Counted from the stretch's first letter, positions 37,254 to 46,908 are shown. The stretch: DNA of 64,000 nucleotides from Methanomassiliicoccales archaeon (GCA_014361295.1 JACIVX010000001.1:1148293-1212292), one strand, 5' to 3'. Program-made: numbers and translations. The notes: generated by a model from the letters alone, not told the origin.

Positions 37254-38261
37254 ATGATCAGACAAGCACATGTTGCACAGTGGAAAAGAGAAGTTGTCAG
37301 CGATCTCACGCGCATACTGAAGAACAACAAGGTCGTCGCTATTGTCAACGTGGGAAATATTCCAGCCCCTCAACTTCAGCAGATTAAGAAACGACTTCGC
37401 GGGAAAGCTGAAATGGTCATGGCCAGGAATACACTAATCAATATCGCTATCGAGGAAGTTTCAAAAGAAAGACAGGGATTGAAGCCGCTCAAGGATCTGG
37501 TCGGGGGTCAATGTGCATTGCTAGGCACCGACATGAACGCCTTTAAGTTATACAGGGAGATTGAGGCCACACGAACGAGAAGCGCTGCCAAACCGGGTGA
37601 TATCTCGCCAGAAGATATCGTTATAAAAGAGGGCGAAACACCCTTTAAGCCCGGCCCAATTGTCGGAGAACTTCAGAAAGCTGGTATTCCCGCCGGTATT
37701 GAAGGTGGAAAGGTCGTATTCAAGAAGGATAAGGTGCTGGTGAAAAAGGGCGAAAAGATACCAGCGGAGATTGCCAAGATACTTCCTAAACTTGACATCT
37801 ACCCGATGATGATAGGACTCGAACTCATGGGAGTATTTGAGGATGGCATCATCTTCAAGAAGGATGATCTTGCAATCACACCTGATCACTATCGATCGAT
37901 GATCGCGACGGCAGCGAGGAATGCTTTCAGTCTGAGCATCCACATTGCCTACGTGACACCGCAGACCATCGGACCTCTGCTGGCTAGAGCCTATCGCGAA
38001 GGGGTTGCGCTCGGCGTCGCGGCTGCATTCCCGACAAAAGACAATATCAAGGTCTTGCTGGCGAAAGCTGAAGCAAATATGCTGGCTCTCGCATCCAGGA
38101 TTCCTGGATTTGAAGATGAACGACTGCGGCAGAGACTGACAACAGTACCTGCCCAGCAAAAGCCTGAAGAGCTCAAGGCAGAAGAACACAAAGAGGAAAA
38201 GAAAGAGGAGAAGGTCAGCGAGGAAGAAGCCGCAGCTGGCCTAAGTGCTCTGTTCGGATAA
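37254..38261 (+). CDS. rplP0: Ribosomal protein P0/L10 (uL10)
   Basis: Stalk base protein carrying P1/L12 dimers, 335 aa. N-terminal [18 protein letters not shown] and [16 protein letters not shown] sections are seen. The acidic C-terminus ends in the conserved stalk tail [14 protein letters not shown], which recruits elongation factors. ATG follows GAGGGTGA by 6 nt. The last 43 coding nucleotides are identical to those of rpl12. Confidence 0.95.
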   Translation: MIRQAHVAQWKREVVSDLTRILKNNKVVAIVNVGNIPAPQLQQIKKRLRGKAEMVMARNTLINIAIEEVSKERQGLKPLKDLVGGQCALLGTDMNAFKLYREIEATRTRSAAKPGDISPEDIVIKEGETPFKPGPIVGELQKAGIPAGIEGGKVVFKKDKVLVKKGEKIPAEIAKILPKLDIYPMMIGLELMGVFEDGIIFKKDDLAITPDHYRSMIATAARNAFSLSIHIAYVTPQTIGPLLARAYREGVALGVAAAFPTKDNIKVLLAKAEANMLALASRIPGFEDERLRQRLTTVPAQQKPEELKAEEHKEEKKEEKVSEEEAAAGLSALFG

Positions 38262-38277
38262 AAAAGGAGGTAAAGAA

Positions 38278-38595
38278 ATGGAGTATATCTATAGCGCAAT
38301 GGTTCTCCACGCCGCTGGGAAGCCGATCACCGAGGACTCAATTGCAAGTATCCTCAAGAGTGCCGGTATTGAGCCGGATGCGGCGAGGATAAAGGCGTTG
38401 ACTGCGTCACTCGAGGGAATCAACATCGACGAAGCGATCGCCTCAGCGATGATCACGCCTGCCGTACCTGCGGCTACACCCGCGTCTCCAGCCGCTGGAG
38501 AGCCGAAGAAGGAAGAGAAGAAGGAAGAAAAGAAGAAAGAAGAGACGGTGAGCGAGGAAGAAGCCGCAGCTGGCCTAAGTGCTCTGTTCGGATGA
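38278..38595 (+). CDS. rpl12: Ribosomal protein P1/L12
   Basis: Acidic stalk protein, 105 aa. Helical dimerisation domain ([20 protein letters not shown]), Ala/Pro hinge, Lys/Glu stretch, and tail [14 protein letters not shown]. The ATG at 38278 follows GGAGGT, which overlaps the P0 3' region; the upstream frame is not used. Confidence 0.95.
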   Translation: MEYIYSAMVLHAAGKPITEDSIASILKSAGIEPDAARIKALTASLEGINIDEAIASAMITPAVPAATPASPAAGEPKKEEKKEEKKKEETVSEEEAAAGLSALFG

Positions 38596-38659
38596 GCACG
38601 CAAGGCCACGCGGAGCGCTCTCCTCTCAAAAATTTTAAATCAGGGAGCTGCGAGGACTA

Positions 38660-39001
38660 CTAGATCCGCTCAATCACATTCGAAACTTCGCGTTCGAGTA
38701 GCGATGCAAGATCCTTTTCCAGTTTTTCTTTCATCTCTTTTGGAACCATCGCAAGTCCAAGCTCTGCGCCGCATTTCGTCAACTTCATCAAGGCGTAGAC
38801 CTCCTTGATTTTCGCAGCAACAAACTCACCGATTGCTTCCTTGATCTCCTTCTTCAGCGCCGGATTTTCTTCGATTTTCTGTCGTATGTATCGCTTGACC
38901 TCATCACGAACAAGATCCCTGAGAGCCTCGATTAGAATATCTTCAGAATGAAGAATTCCCAGTTGACTCTTAATCAACGACTCAACGTTTTCTTCTGGCA
39001 T
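38660..39001 (-). CDS. Uncharacterised helical protein
   Basis: 113 aa, predicted almost wholly alpha-helical and highly charged (DLVRDEVKRYIRQKIEENP, then a KKEIKEAIGEFVAAKI stretch), with a coiled-coil-like C-terminus. No family recognised. Convergent with rpl12. A 14-bp palindrome ACTTAT-TG-ATAAGT (39017-39030) lies in its promoter next to a TATA-like sequence, so it may be regulated. Confidence 0.65.
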   Translation of the reverse strand: MPEENVESLIKSQLGILHSEDILIEALRDLVRDEVKRYIRQKIEENPALKKEIKEAIGEFVAAKIKEVYALMKLTKCGAELGLAMVPKEMKEKLEKDLASLLEREVSNVIERI

Positions 39002-39265
39002 AGTACCCCATATATCACTTATTGATAAGTATAATTATTTTTCACATACACCGCTCGAAAGAACTCCGATTTTGATGCGATCGGCGATCGGATTTCCCAT
39101 CATTGATGAATGATCACGTACTGCGCTCAACTCGAATCTATGATGACAATCAATCCCGATCTTGATGTCGAACGTCGATAATCTCTGCTGTTAACCCTGC
39201 GGAGCGGTCGTGAATCGCTCGACGAATGATTAAATATGCTCAGAGATTACTCTGAATTGAGTATT

Positions 39266-40219
39266 ATGAAGCTGGAAGAAATTTATCAATTGGCAGTCAA
39301 AGTCGGAATGGATGCAGATCCAAGAACAAAAGAGGAAATCGAGGCTGAGCTCAAAAGAGTGGAAGAGAAATTTAAGAAAATGGAGGAAAAAGAGAAAAAA
39401 TGGTTTGATATGGATTCCCTTTGGAACCCATATGCTGATACCCGAATCCTTGTCGGTGATCCGAAAATGGAGATTAAAGGGATCATGTGGGGAATCGATA
39501 TAACGCCTGCGGAAATTCTCATCGCCGATAGGCTAAGAGAAAGAGGCGAGAAAATCGACCTCATCATAGGACATCATCCACGCGGGAAGGCGATGGCGAA
39601 TTTTTACGACGTCATGCATGTACAGGAGATCATGCTACAGAGACTCGGCGTTCCTATCACCGTCGCCGAGGATATACTAGCGCCGAGAATTAAAGAAGTC
39701 CAGAGAGGCGTGCATCCACAGAATTTCAACCAAACAGTGGACGCATGCAACCTTCTCGGCATACCATTCATGTGTATACATTCGCCGACGGACAACCTTG
39801 TTCAGAAATATCTCCAGACGATCATGGACGAAAAGAAACCTGAAAGAGTCAAAGATGTTGTTGACATTCTCTGCGAAATCCCTGAGTTCGATTTCGCGAT
39901 GAGACACCATGCTGGACCAGAAATCTTCGTAGGAGATAAGAACAGAAGAGCCGGTAAAATCGCGGTCAAGATGACTGGCGGAACGTCAGGTCCAAAAGAA
40001 ATGTATGAACAGCTGGTGCAGGCAGGTGTTGGGACAGTCGTTTGCATGCACGTACCGGAAAACCACATCGAGGAAGCGAAGAAATATCACATTAATCTCG
40101 TGATTTCCGGCCATATGGCATCAGATTCTCTCGGAATGAATCTTCTTGCAGACAAGCTTGAAGAAAGAGGTCTCTCAATAAAACCATTCTCAGGATATAT
40201 TAGGGTGAAAAGAAATTGA
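39266..40219 (+). CDS. NIF3-like metal-binding protein
   Basis: Member of the NGG1-interacting factor 3 family, about 317 aa. Metal ligands are suggested by LIIGHHPRG, AEDILAPRIKEVQRGVHP, CIHSPTDN and a C-terminal VISGHMASDSLGMN. The N-terminus adds a charged helix of about 45 residues (EEIEAELKRVEEKFKKMEE). Biochemical role unclear in the whole family. ATG 39266 is preceded by TTAAATATG. It overlaps orc1 by 4 nt, so they are co-transcribed. Confidence 0.8.
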   Translation: MKLEEIYQLAVKVGMDADPRTKEEIEAELKRVEEKFKKMEEKEKKWFDMDSLWNPYADTRILVGDPKMEIKGIMWGIDITPAEILIADRLRERGEKIDLIIGHHPRGKAMANFYDVMHVQEIMLQRLGVPITVAEDILAPRIKEVQRGVHPQNFNQTVDACNLLGIPFMCIHSPTDNLVQKYLQTIMDEKKPERVKDVVDILCEIPEFDFAMRHHAGPEIFVGDKNRRAGKIAVKMTGGTSGPKEMYEQLVQAGVGTVVCMHVPENHIEEAKKYHINLVISGHMASDSLGMNLLADKLEERGLSIKPFSGYIRVKRN

Positions 40220-41391
40220 CGGCATTCGTGCAACAGGAACGGCGGTCGAAGATTTTCAAGGACATTTCGAAGCTTTCATTCGATTATGTTCCAGATAAGC
40301 TCATCCATAGAGAGAGCCAAATGCAGAAGCTCTGGATGCTTTTCAGACCCGTACTTGAAAAAGGCATCGCGCAAAGCGCTCTGCTGATCGGAAGTGTTGG
40401 CACTGGAAAAACCGCCGCTTCGAAGCGATTCTGTCTTGATTTCGCAAAGGTCGCACAGGAATCTGGTCGTGCGGTCGATTTTATCGTTGTTAACTGCCGC
40501 CAGCGCAACACAGAGGCAAGCGTCGTTCTGAGACTTGTCTCGCATTTCGATGAGGGTTATCCCGATCGAGGGATGTCCCTTTCCGAAATGCTTGCGTCAT
40601 TGAAAAAGCACCTCGAGAAAAGAAAACTTCACTTCATTGTCGTTCTTGACGAAGTTGACGTTCTGCTAAGAAGAGGTGCTGGAGATCTCATTTACCAGCT
40701 TTCCAGATTTGACGAGGAAAAGGTCGGAGGGCGTGCATCTCTTTCGCTCATCCTCATCTCTCAGAAATACGTACTTGATCTCCTCGATCTGTCATCAATT
40801 TCCACCTTCCGGAGGGCAAATGTCATCACGTTCGGCAAATACACCCGCGACGAATTGAAGGATATCACAAGCGACAGAGTTGCACTTGCTTTCTATCCAG
40901 GAAGTGTGCGCGAGGATGCGATTGATCTGATCGCCGATATCGCTGCTGACTGGGGAGATGCACGATTTGCCATTGAGCTGCTCGAGCGATCAGGCATGAT
41001 TGCGGAGGAGGAGGGTTCTACGGTTGTCTCGCCGGAGCACGTGAGGGCGGCAAAGGCCTTCACGTACAGCATCGTCACCGAATCAAAAATTGAAGAGCTC
41101 GATAGACAAAAAAAGATCGTGTTGCTTGGAATTTGCAGAGCACTCAAAGACCAGGCCTATGTAACAACTGGTGAAGCAGAAAGAGCATATTGCATCGCCG
41201 CGGAGGAATATGGTGAAAAGCCACGTGGCCATACACAATTCTGGTCATATTTGCAAGATCTTTCAAATGAAGGCATCATCGAAACAAAGGTCTCCACGGA
41301 TGCATCCGGTGGAAGAACGACTTTTATTTCCTTACCAGACATTCCTGCGAAAGTGCTGAGGCAGAAGCTTGAGGAAATTCTTCGATCATAG
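40216..41391 (+). CDS. Orc1/Cdc6 replication initiator family AAA+ ATPase
   Basis: 391 aa. Walker A GSVGTGKTAASKRF, Walker B FIVVLDEVDVLL, sensor 1 LILISQ, an arginine-bearing STFRRANVITF, and a C-terminal winged helix (GHTQFWSYLQDLSNEGII). This is the domain order of archaeal Orc1/Cdc6, which binds origin repeats and loads MCM. TTG start 6 nt after GGGTGA inside the preceding gene. No origin repeats were recognised close by, so it could be a non-origin paralogue. Confidence 0.88.
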   Translation: MTAFVQQERRSKIFKDISKLSFDYVPDKLIHRESQMQKLWMLFRPVLEKGIAQSALLIGSVGTGKTAASKRFCLDFAKVAQESGRAVDFIVVNCRQRNTEASVVLRLVSHFDEGYPDRGMSLSEMLASLKKHLEKRKLHFIVVLDEVDVLLRRGAGDLIYQLSRFDEEKVGGRASLSLILISQKYVLDLLDLSSISTFRRANVITFGKYTRDELKDITSDRVALAFYPGSVREDAIDLIADIAADWGDARFAIELLERSGMIAEEEGSTVVSPEHVRAAKAFTYSIVTESKIEELDRQKKIVLLGICRALKDQAYVTTGEAERAYCIAAEEYGEKPRGHTQFWSYLQDLSNEGIIETKVSTDASGGRTTFISLPDIPAKVLRQKLEEILRS

Positions 41392-41402
41392 AATTCCGAT
41401 GT

Positions 41403-41422
41403 AGACAGTTGTCTGTTTTTTT
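41403..41422 (+). terminator. Hairpin plus T-run terminator after orc1
   Basis: AGACA-GT-TGTCT followed by G and seven T, 12 nt after the stop codon. Confidence 0.45.
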
Positions 41423-41434
41423 CGCATAGTCGTG

Positions 41435-41494
41435 TTCTCAATTCCCATTCATCGCATTCTCATGAAAGAATGAGAATTAATCAATGAGAATTGC
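41435..41494. repeat. Repeated ATTCTCAT/ATGAGAAT elements upstream of the M42 peptidase
   Basis: Three copies of ATTCTCAT or its complement, plus a related TTCTCAATT, lie within 60 bp. Two form an inverted pair around GAAAG. They sit between the orc1 terminator and the peptidase gene, so they may be regulator sites. Confidence 0.4.
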
Positions 41495-41530
41495 ATTTCC
41501 TTTCTGATCAAATTGAGGAGTGTAATTGTC

Positions 41531-42577
41531 ATGTTGGAGGAGCTCACGGAGCTATTGAAAACGCCCGGAGTATCTGGTTTTGAATTCCCGATAAGAGAGA
41601 TGATCAGGAAGAAAGTAGATCCACTCGCTAAAACACGAGTCGATGAAATTGGCAATCTGTACGCAACGATTGGGAACGGCGATCGTCATCTGCTCCTCGT
41701 TGCTCACATGGATGAGCTCGGGATGGTTGTGTCAAAGATCGAGGAAAGCGGTTTCCTTCGTTTCAGGAAGATTGGAGGGATTGATGATCGATCGCTACTT
41801 GGAAGAACGGTCACAATATACACAGCGAAGGGAGAGATGAAAGGTGTCATCGGAATGCTTCCTCCCCACCTCATGAAAGACCCATCCGCGGAGATGAAGG
41901 AAGTCCCAGCCGCTGAAGAAATGATTATCGATATCGGTTGCACTTCAAAAAAGGAGGCGGAGGAAATCGGTATATCCGTTATGGACCCAATCGTTTTCGA
42001 AAAGAATATCACAAAGTTAGGAGAGCGGATCGTGAGTGCACGCAGTCTCGACAATCGATCAGGATGTCTTGCGCTCATCGAATTGCTACGACGTTTACAC
42101 AAAAAAAGGATCGATTTACGTGTGACGTTCGTCTGGAGTGTTCAGGAAGAGATCGGATTGAGAGGCGTTCGAGTCGCAGCGCTCAAAGAGATGCCAGATT
42201 ACGTGATTGCCGTTGACACCTGTTCTGCAACAGACTTCCCCGGCACACCTGAATACCTTGACAAGATCTCATTAGGCGGAGGTCCCGTCGTCAGATACAT
42301 CGACAACAAGTCTATTGCCTCTCCCGCCTTTGTCAACCTCATCAGAAGAATTGCCGCATCTAATGGATTGCCGCTCCAGCTGGGGATAAGCGGAGGAAGT
42401 ACTGATGGTGCCGCCGCCCAAGAATTCGGTTCGATGATGGTTCCTCTCTGCATACCTGTAAGATATACGCATTCCACTGTCGAATGCATACATCTCGACG
42501 ATTTGAAGAATCTTATCCTCCTCCTCGAAAAGACGATCGATGATCTGGAAAAGAAGGAAAAAGGTGTTATTTCATGA
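41531..42577 (+). CDS. M42 family aminopeptidase (TET/FrvX type)
   Basis: Binuclear metallo-aminopeptidase, 348 aa, of the family forming dodecameric tetrahedral shells that finish protein breakdown. Metal and catalytic residues: LVAHMDELG, RSLDNRSGCLAL, SVQEEIGLRG, AVDTC and the late RYTHSTVECIH. ATG 41531; an upstream frame to 41513 would add six residues. It overlaps the M20 gene by ATGA, suggesting a peptide-degradation pair. Confidence 0.88.
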   Translation: MLEELTELLKTPGVSGFEFPIREMIRKKVDPLAKTRVDEIGNLYATIGNGDRHLLLVAHMDELGMVVSKIEESGFLRFRKIGGIDDRSLLGRTVTIYTAKGEMKGVIGMLPPHLMKDPSAEMKEVPAAEEMIIDIGCTSKKEAEEIGISVMDPIVFEKNITKLGERIVSARSLDNRSGCLALIELLRRLHKKRIDLRVTFVWSVQEEIGLRGVRVAALKEMPDYVIAVDTCSATDFPGTPEYLDKISLGGGPVVRYIDNKSIASPAFVNLIRRIAASNGLPLQLGISGGSTDGAAAQEFGSMMVPLCIPVRYTHSTVECIHLDDLKNLILLLEKTIDDLEKKEKGVIS

Positions 42578-43644
42578 AAAATGAAATATTAGCCATGCTT
42601 CTGGATCTTTTGGCAATCAGAAGCGATATGCATGCTGACAAAAGCATCATTGTGAATTATGTTAAGAAAATGCTCGAAGAAATTGGGTTTGCAGTTACAA
42701 TTGTGGGAGATCAATCGTATCCAGCTCTCGTCGCATCAAAAGGCAGAGGAGGCGTCGCCTTCTCAGGACATCTAGATACAGTTCCTATCGGAGATGGATG
42801 GACGAGGAAACAAGGGGAAATCGACGGCGATAGGGTTTACGGAAGAGGTACTACGGACATGAAAGGCGCGATCGCGTCGATGCTGTTCGCCGCCCGCGAT
42901 CTCGCAGAAGAGGACGTCCCTTGTACTCTTCTCCTTACCACGGATGAGGAGGAGAGGATGCTGGGAGCTTTAAAGCTCAGCCAGTTCGAGACTGTGAGAG
43001 CCGCGCGGGCAATCATCATCTGCGAGCCCACGAGCCTTAACGTCGCGTGCAGAGAAAAAGGCGTCTTCCGGTTCAGACTAATTACGCGAGGAAAAGCAGC
43101 GCACTCGAGCCAATGCTGGCTAGGAGAGAATGCGATTCTCAAAATGCACACTTTAATGATCAAACTTTCCGATCTCGCGCAAGTTCCAGCCGGACCGACA
43201 GACAAAATGACGATGTGTTTCACAACGATTCGCGGCGGTACGAAGGACAATGTTGTGCCAGACAGGTGTCAAACGGAGATCGATGTACGCTTCCCCGCAC
43301 CTCTCACTCTGAAAGATATTGAAGCGCTGATAAAAAGTCGTTTAGGGAGTGAAGACTACGAGATTGAAACAATTTATGGTCTTGAACCATTCGAATCCGA
43401 CAGAGATTCGAGAATTGTAAAAATGCTCACTACATATCTCAAATCGACGATCGTCGACGTTCCGTACGCAACCGAAGCGCCACGATACCAGTCATCCAAC
43501 CGGTCCATTTACATTTGCGGACCGGGGGCGCCTTCGCTTGCCCACGTACCCGACGAGTACGTCGAGCTATCGGCACTCGTAAGAATGCATACCGCGTTGG
43601 TCAAACTTGGGCGAGAATTGTCTGGAAACACCGGTCAGGGGTAA
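42574..43644 (+). CDS. M20 family metallohydrolase (ArgE/DapE-like)
   Basis: 356 aa. Metal ligands in FSGHLDTVPIGDGW, YGRGTTDMKG, the catalytic TTDEEE and ICEPTSLN; the dimerisation domain follows (GKAAHSSQCWLGENA). The family removes acyl or peptide groups (acetylornithine, succinyl-DAP, dipeptides). Coupling to an M42 aminopeptidase suggests a peptidase, but lysine or arginine synthesis cannot be excluded. Its end overlaps the convergent asnS by 10 bp. Confidence 0.85.
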   Translation: MKNEILAMLLDLLAIRSDMHADKSIIVNYVKKMLEEIGFAVTIVGDQSYPALVASKGRGGVAFSGHLDTVPIGDGWTRKQGEIDGDRVYGRGTTDMKGAIASMLFAARDLAEEDVPCTLLLTTDEEERMLGALKLSQFETVRAARAIIICEPTSLNVACREKGVFRFRLITRGKAAHSSQCWLGENAILKMHTLMIKLSDLAQVPAGPTDKMTMCFTTIRGGTKDNVVPDRCQTEIDVRFPAPLTLKDIEALIKSRLGSEDYEIETIYGLEPFESDRDSRIVKMLTTYLKSTIVDVPYATEAPRYQSSNRSIYICGPGAPSLAHVPDEYVELSALVRMHTALVKLGRELSGNTGQG

Positions 43645-44933
43645 ATGCGTGCGACTGTCCTAGGAAACGGGGTCACGTCCCTAATATGCTCAACCCCACA
43701 TATCCACCTGACAACCCTCTCGATCCCCAATCCAAACCCAGAATGCGGAACACTCCCAAATCGCCGGAGATCAAGATACCATTCATAATTTTCTCTCGGT
43801 ATCGAAAGCGCGTCTAACCTTTCGATTAACTTATTGATATCAGTCTCCCTTTCGCTGCCGCCGATGATTTCACCGTATCCCTCTGGTGCGAGAAGATCCG
43901 AACATTTGCACGTTTTCGGGTCTTCTGGATCTTCTTTCATGTAGAATGCCTTGCATTCTTTGGGATAATTAGTGATAAAAACAGGCACAAACTCCTCTGC
44001 TGTGACTGCCCTTTCCTCAGGTGCACCAAGATCGCATCCATAGGCGATATCGAATCCTTTCGAACGTAAAAGGTCGATGACTTCCGAATACTTCATTCTC
44101 TTGAACGGGGGCGATACGGCCTTCAGAGGTTCGATATCCCTCTTAAGTAATTCCAGTTCGGCTTTTCTTTTGCACAAGACTTTTTCAACGATCGCGGTCA
44201 CAAGCTCTTCCTGAATTCTCATATTCTCATCGTTCTCGACCCAAGCTTCCTCGAGCTCAAGATGCCAATATTCAGTGAGGTGTCTCGGCGTCCTCGATTT
44301 CTCGGCACGAAAAGAAGGAGTCAGAGACCAGACTCTTTCAAGGGAAAAGATCAACGCTTCGAGATACATCTGCGCACTCTGACTCAAATACGCCTCCCTT
44401 CCGAAATAATCCAGCTTGAAGAGCGTGACGCCTCCTTCACATGCATTTGTTGTGAAAATCGGCGGTGTCACTTCCACAAAGTCATTTTCTTTGAGCCATT
44501 CCCTCGCTCCCTCGAGAGCCGTCGCCTTGATTTTCATGATGGCGTTTTGTTCCCTTGACCGAATCCATAGATGTCTCTTGTCGAGAAGAAGCTCCTCACT
44601 TTGGTACTCTGTGATCGGAAATGGATCAGCTGGACCGATCAATTTGAATTTGCTAGCTCGAATCTCAAATCCGCCCGGCGCCCTCTTGTCTTCGGCGACT
44701 CTACCTGCGACCATTACCGATGACTCGATCGATGCCGCAGCCGCTGCATTGAAATCAGCATCAGGCAGAAGACCTTTTTTCACTGTCACTTGGATGATCC
44801 CCGAGGCATCCCGAATAATCGAAAAAACAATCGATCCACTTGATCTAGTACGGTAGACCCATCCTCTGATGCAGACTTCCTTGTCGGTATCAGGCCGCTT
44901 GAATACTTCCGATATCGGAACTGGATGGTACAT
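43635..44933 (-). CDS. asnS: Asparaginyl-tRNA synthetase
   Basis: Class IIb synthetase charging tRNA-Asn, about 432 aa. OB-fold anticodon domain at the N-terminus (VCIRGWVYRTRSSGSIVF), motif 2 region (SLTPSFRAEKSRTPRHLTEY) and motif 3 (GFGLGIERVVRWICG). The YPKECKAFYMKEDPED loop and length point to AsnRS rather than AspRS. A TTG at 44957 would add eight residues (NALRKRR); ATG 44933 gives the usual N-terminus. Confidence 0.88.
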   Translation of the reverse strand: MYHPVPISEVFKRPDTDKEVCIRGWVYRTRSSGSIVFSIIRDASGIIQVTVKKGLLPDADFNAAAAASIESSVMVAGRVAEDKRAPGGFEIRASKFKLIGPADPFPITEYQSEELLLDKRHLWIRSREQNAIMKIKATALEGAREWLKENDFVEVTPPIFTTNACEGGVTLFKLDYFGREAYLSQSAQMYLEALIFSLERVWSLTPSFRAEKSRTPRHLTEYWHLELEEAWVENDENMRIQEELVTAIVEKVLCKRKAELELLKRDIEPLKAVSPPFKRMKYSEVIDLLRSKGFDIAYGCDLGAPEERAVTAEEFVPVFITNYPKECKAFYMKEDPEDPKTCKCSDLLAPEGYGEIIGGSERETDINKLIERLDALSIPRENYEWYLDLRRFGSVPHSGFGLGIERVVRWICGVEHIRDVTPFPRTVARIYP

Positions 44934-45095
44934 TCGCCTTTTACGAAGTGCATTCAAGTATCTCTTGATTTCGGTTCACAAGAATGAGAGGCTCGAATTG
45001 AAGTTCAGTTTTTTTACAGTTTTTCCTATTTTCTTATTTAGTTGGACATACAGAGGGATAGAAATTTATTGTCCTGTGACTGTCATTGATCGATC

Positions 45096-45611
45096 GTGGA
45101 CCTTAACGGCATCGTAGTAAAGAGAGCTACTGCCAATGATATTTATTGTATTGAATTGATCGAGAGAGCATGCTTTGACAAGTCCGAGCGATACGAACGA
45201 TCACTGCTACAAACACTTGTAGAGAATCAAGAATTCCTGACAATTATTGCATGTATCAACGAAAAGCCGATAGGATATGCTTCGGCTTATTTTTCTGAAT
45301 TCTGTCACGAGTCGAAAATCATTTCGATCGCTGTTCTCCCAGAATATCGAAAAAGGGGAGTTGGTACCATTATGATCGAAGAGATTGAACGGAACGCGGT
45401 TGCAAAGGGTATTATCAAAGTCGCTTTAGAGGTTCGTACGACGAATTATGAGGCATTGAAATTCTACAAGAAAAGAGGATTTTCAATCAGAGGGATTCTA
45501 CTGGACTACTACGGCCCTGGAAAAAATGCGTTTACCATGGAAAAATTTCTTCGATACCGTCGTGAGGGTCAAAAGGATTCGGATGATCAATCTTCGAGAG
45601 ATTCTATATGA
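45096..45611 (+). CDS. rimI: GNAT N-acetyltransferase, RimI/Ard1-like
   Basis: 171 aa. Acetyl-CoA loop VLPEYRKRGVGTIMIEEI and the substrate-site ALEVRTTNYEALKFYKKRGF match archaeal RimI, which acetylates protein N-termini. GTG 45096 lies about 26-30 nt after AAATTTATT, suggesting a leaderless GTG start. A charged C-terminal tail of about 20 residues is added. Confidence 0.88.
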   Translation: MDLNGIVVKRATANDIYCIELIERACFDKSERYERSLLQTLVENQEFLTIIACINEKPIGYASAYFSEFCHESKIISIAVLPEYRKRGVGTIMIEEIERNAVAKGIIKVALEVRTTNYEALKFYKKRGFSIRGILLDYYGPGKNAFTMEKFLRYRREGQKDSDDQSSRDSI

Positions 45612-46238
45612 TTGATTCCAAAATTTTAGTGCAGCTGATCGAAACGATGATACATTTACGGAATCTAGTTGATGGCAATTGATGCACTCTAGTACCAACT
45701 GATCGCCTGGATGATTGGCGATAATCGCTTTAAGCTGGCCATTGTATCTGAGGTGAATGTAGTCGTAGATCCGCATTCCCATGCACCACAAGATTTCCTT
45801 TATAAGCGATGTTCAATTTTCCGGTCAAAAAGCCCGGGAGTCGATGACTGGTCTTGGTACAAAAGAACCATCAATCCATTTTAGAATCCGCTGCTTTGGA
45901 TCCAAGGCAACCTTCACTCTGAAAAAAAAAGAAATAAGCGTATTCTTCCATTCCAATCGTCAAGATTAGTTATTTTGGATTATCATGATCTAGCACAAAC
46001 GATATTGTATGAAATCTAATTCTTCAGAGAAATGAAAAAAACCGTTCAGATCACGATGTTCAAGAAAATCAAACCCGCACTGATCAGAAAGAATTCCATT
46101 ATTCCATGAAATGATTTTGGCAAATTCTCAAAACTGCTACCCGAGCGACCTTTGTCGTGTAAAAATCATTAAATATCAAACCATACATGTGCCGCACGTT
46201 GGTGACCTCTCAGGATGTTGGCTGGAGGTGGATGAAAA
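45612..46238. other. Intergenic region after rimI
   Basis: 627 bp. A 62-codon frame at 45781-45969 lacks family features and is not supported as a gene, although CTTTATAAG near 45797 looks like a promoter. The right end has a TATA-like TTAAATATC near 46170 for the next small gene. Nothing else could be supported. Confidence 0.4.
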
Positions 46239-46406
46239 ATGGAAGAGACCCTTTGCAATGTTGAGTTCCTGAAAAGCAACACGACCTATGTAGCCAGAGT
46301 TCAAAGCGACATTGGCGGGCTGAGGGAATACCGCAGTTCGAGTCTCGAAGAAGTTCTTGAACAAGTGATTATCGATCTCCAGGAAGAATTTGAGACGACT
46401 GGTTAG
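46239..46406 (+). CDS. Small acidic protein, unknown
   Basis: 55 aa, starting MEETLCNVEFLKSNTTYVAR, with a C-terminal acidic helix (SLEEVLEQVIIDLQEEFE). ATG has GGAGGTG 8 nt upstream and a TATA-like element about 70 nt upstream, so it is well supported as expressed. The beta-beta-alpha look would suit a small DNA-binding or dimerisation fold, but no family is recognised. It precedes an AsnC-type sensor gene. Confidence 0.6.
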   Translation: MEETLCNVEFLKSNTTYVARVQSDIGGLREYRSSSLEEVLEQVIIDLQEEFETTG

Positions 46407-46456
46407 GGATCTTCCAAGGCTCTGCATTCCGCCCGCTTAGAGAGCGCAGAGCATCC
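46407..46456 (+). promoter_or_regulatory. Hairpin between the small acidic gene and the RAM-domain gene
   Basis: GCTCTGC (46419-46425) pairs with GCAGAGC (46446-46452), extended by GGAT/ATCC across a bulge. It lies 40 nt ahead of the GGAGGTG site of the next gene and may be an attenuator or processing site. Confidence 0.4.
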
Positions 46457-46509
46457 TGCACCTGCGAGCCCGTATGCCATTGAGATTCATTCAAGAGGAG
46501 GTGTTCGAT

Positions 46510-46875
46510 TTGCAGGAGAAGGAGAGAACGGAATACGACACAGTTATGTCGAACTATTACGGTGACGACCAAGTTACCTCACTCATAAATCTGAAAATTG
46601 ACACAAAGGATGCGGATGCGATAGCTGAGCGGATATCCGAATACGAGGTTGTGGAAGACGTCTTCCTTGTTACTGGTGATACGGATATCATTGCAAAGGT
46701 GAAATTTCAGAACTATAATCAACTGAAGAGATTTCTCGTCGAAAAAATTGCCAACATCCAGGGAATCAAAGAGATAAAAACGATGATGGTCGTGATGACT
46801 TTCAAAGAAAGAGGAGAGTTGAAAACGGAGTCGCCAAATGGCCAAGGCTCCGATGAGACACCAAAGAGTGAGTGA
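46510..46875 (+). CDS. Lrp/AsnC-type ligand-binding (RAM) domain protein
   Basis: 121 aa. One RAM domain (VTSLINLKIDTKDADAIAER, VEDVFLVTGDTDIIAKVKF, IANIQGIKEIKTMMVVMTF) with no DNA-binding helix-turn-helix. It probably senses an amino acid as a stand-alone effector domain. TTG 46510 follows GGAGGTG by 6 nt; the frame is open further upstream to 46474. Ends in a Glu/Ser-rich tail. Confidence 0.82.
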   Translation: MQEKERTEYDTVMSNYYGDDQVTSLINLKIDTKDADAIAERISEYEVVEDVFLVTGDTDIIAKVKFQNYNQLKRFLVEKIANIQGIKEIKTMMVVMTFKERGELKTESPNGQGSDETPKSE

Positions 46876-46908
46876 CGGAAACATGCCGTAGGTGAAGGAG
46901 GTGATTAT

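Noticed and set aside
40216-41530. Replication origin beside orc1/cdc6
   Set aside because: No origin-recognition-box-like repeats with G-strings or AT-rich unwinding element could be recognised; the nearby ATTCTCAT repeats do not fit.
45781-45969. 62-codon frame after a TATA-like sequence
   Set aside because: No ribosome site, unconvincing composition, no family; left as intergenic.
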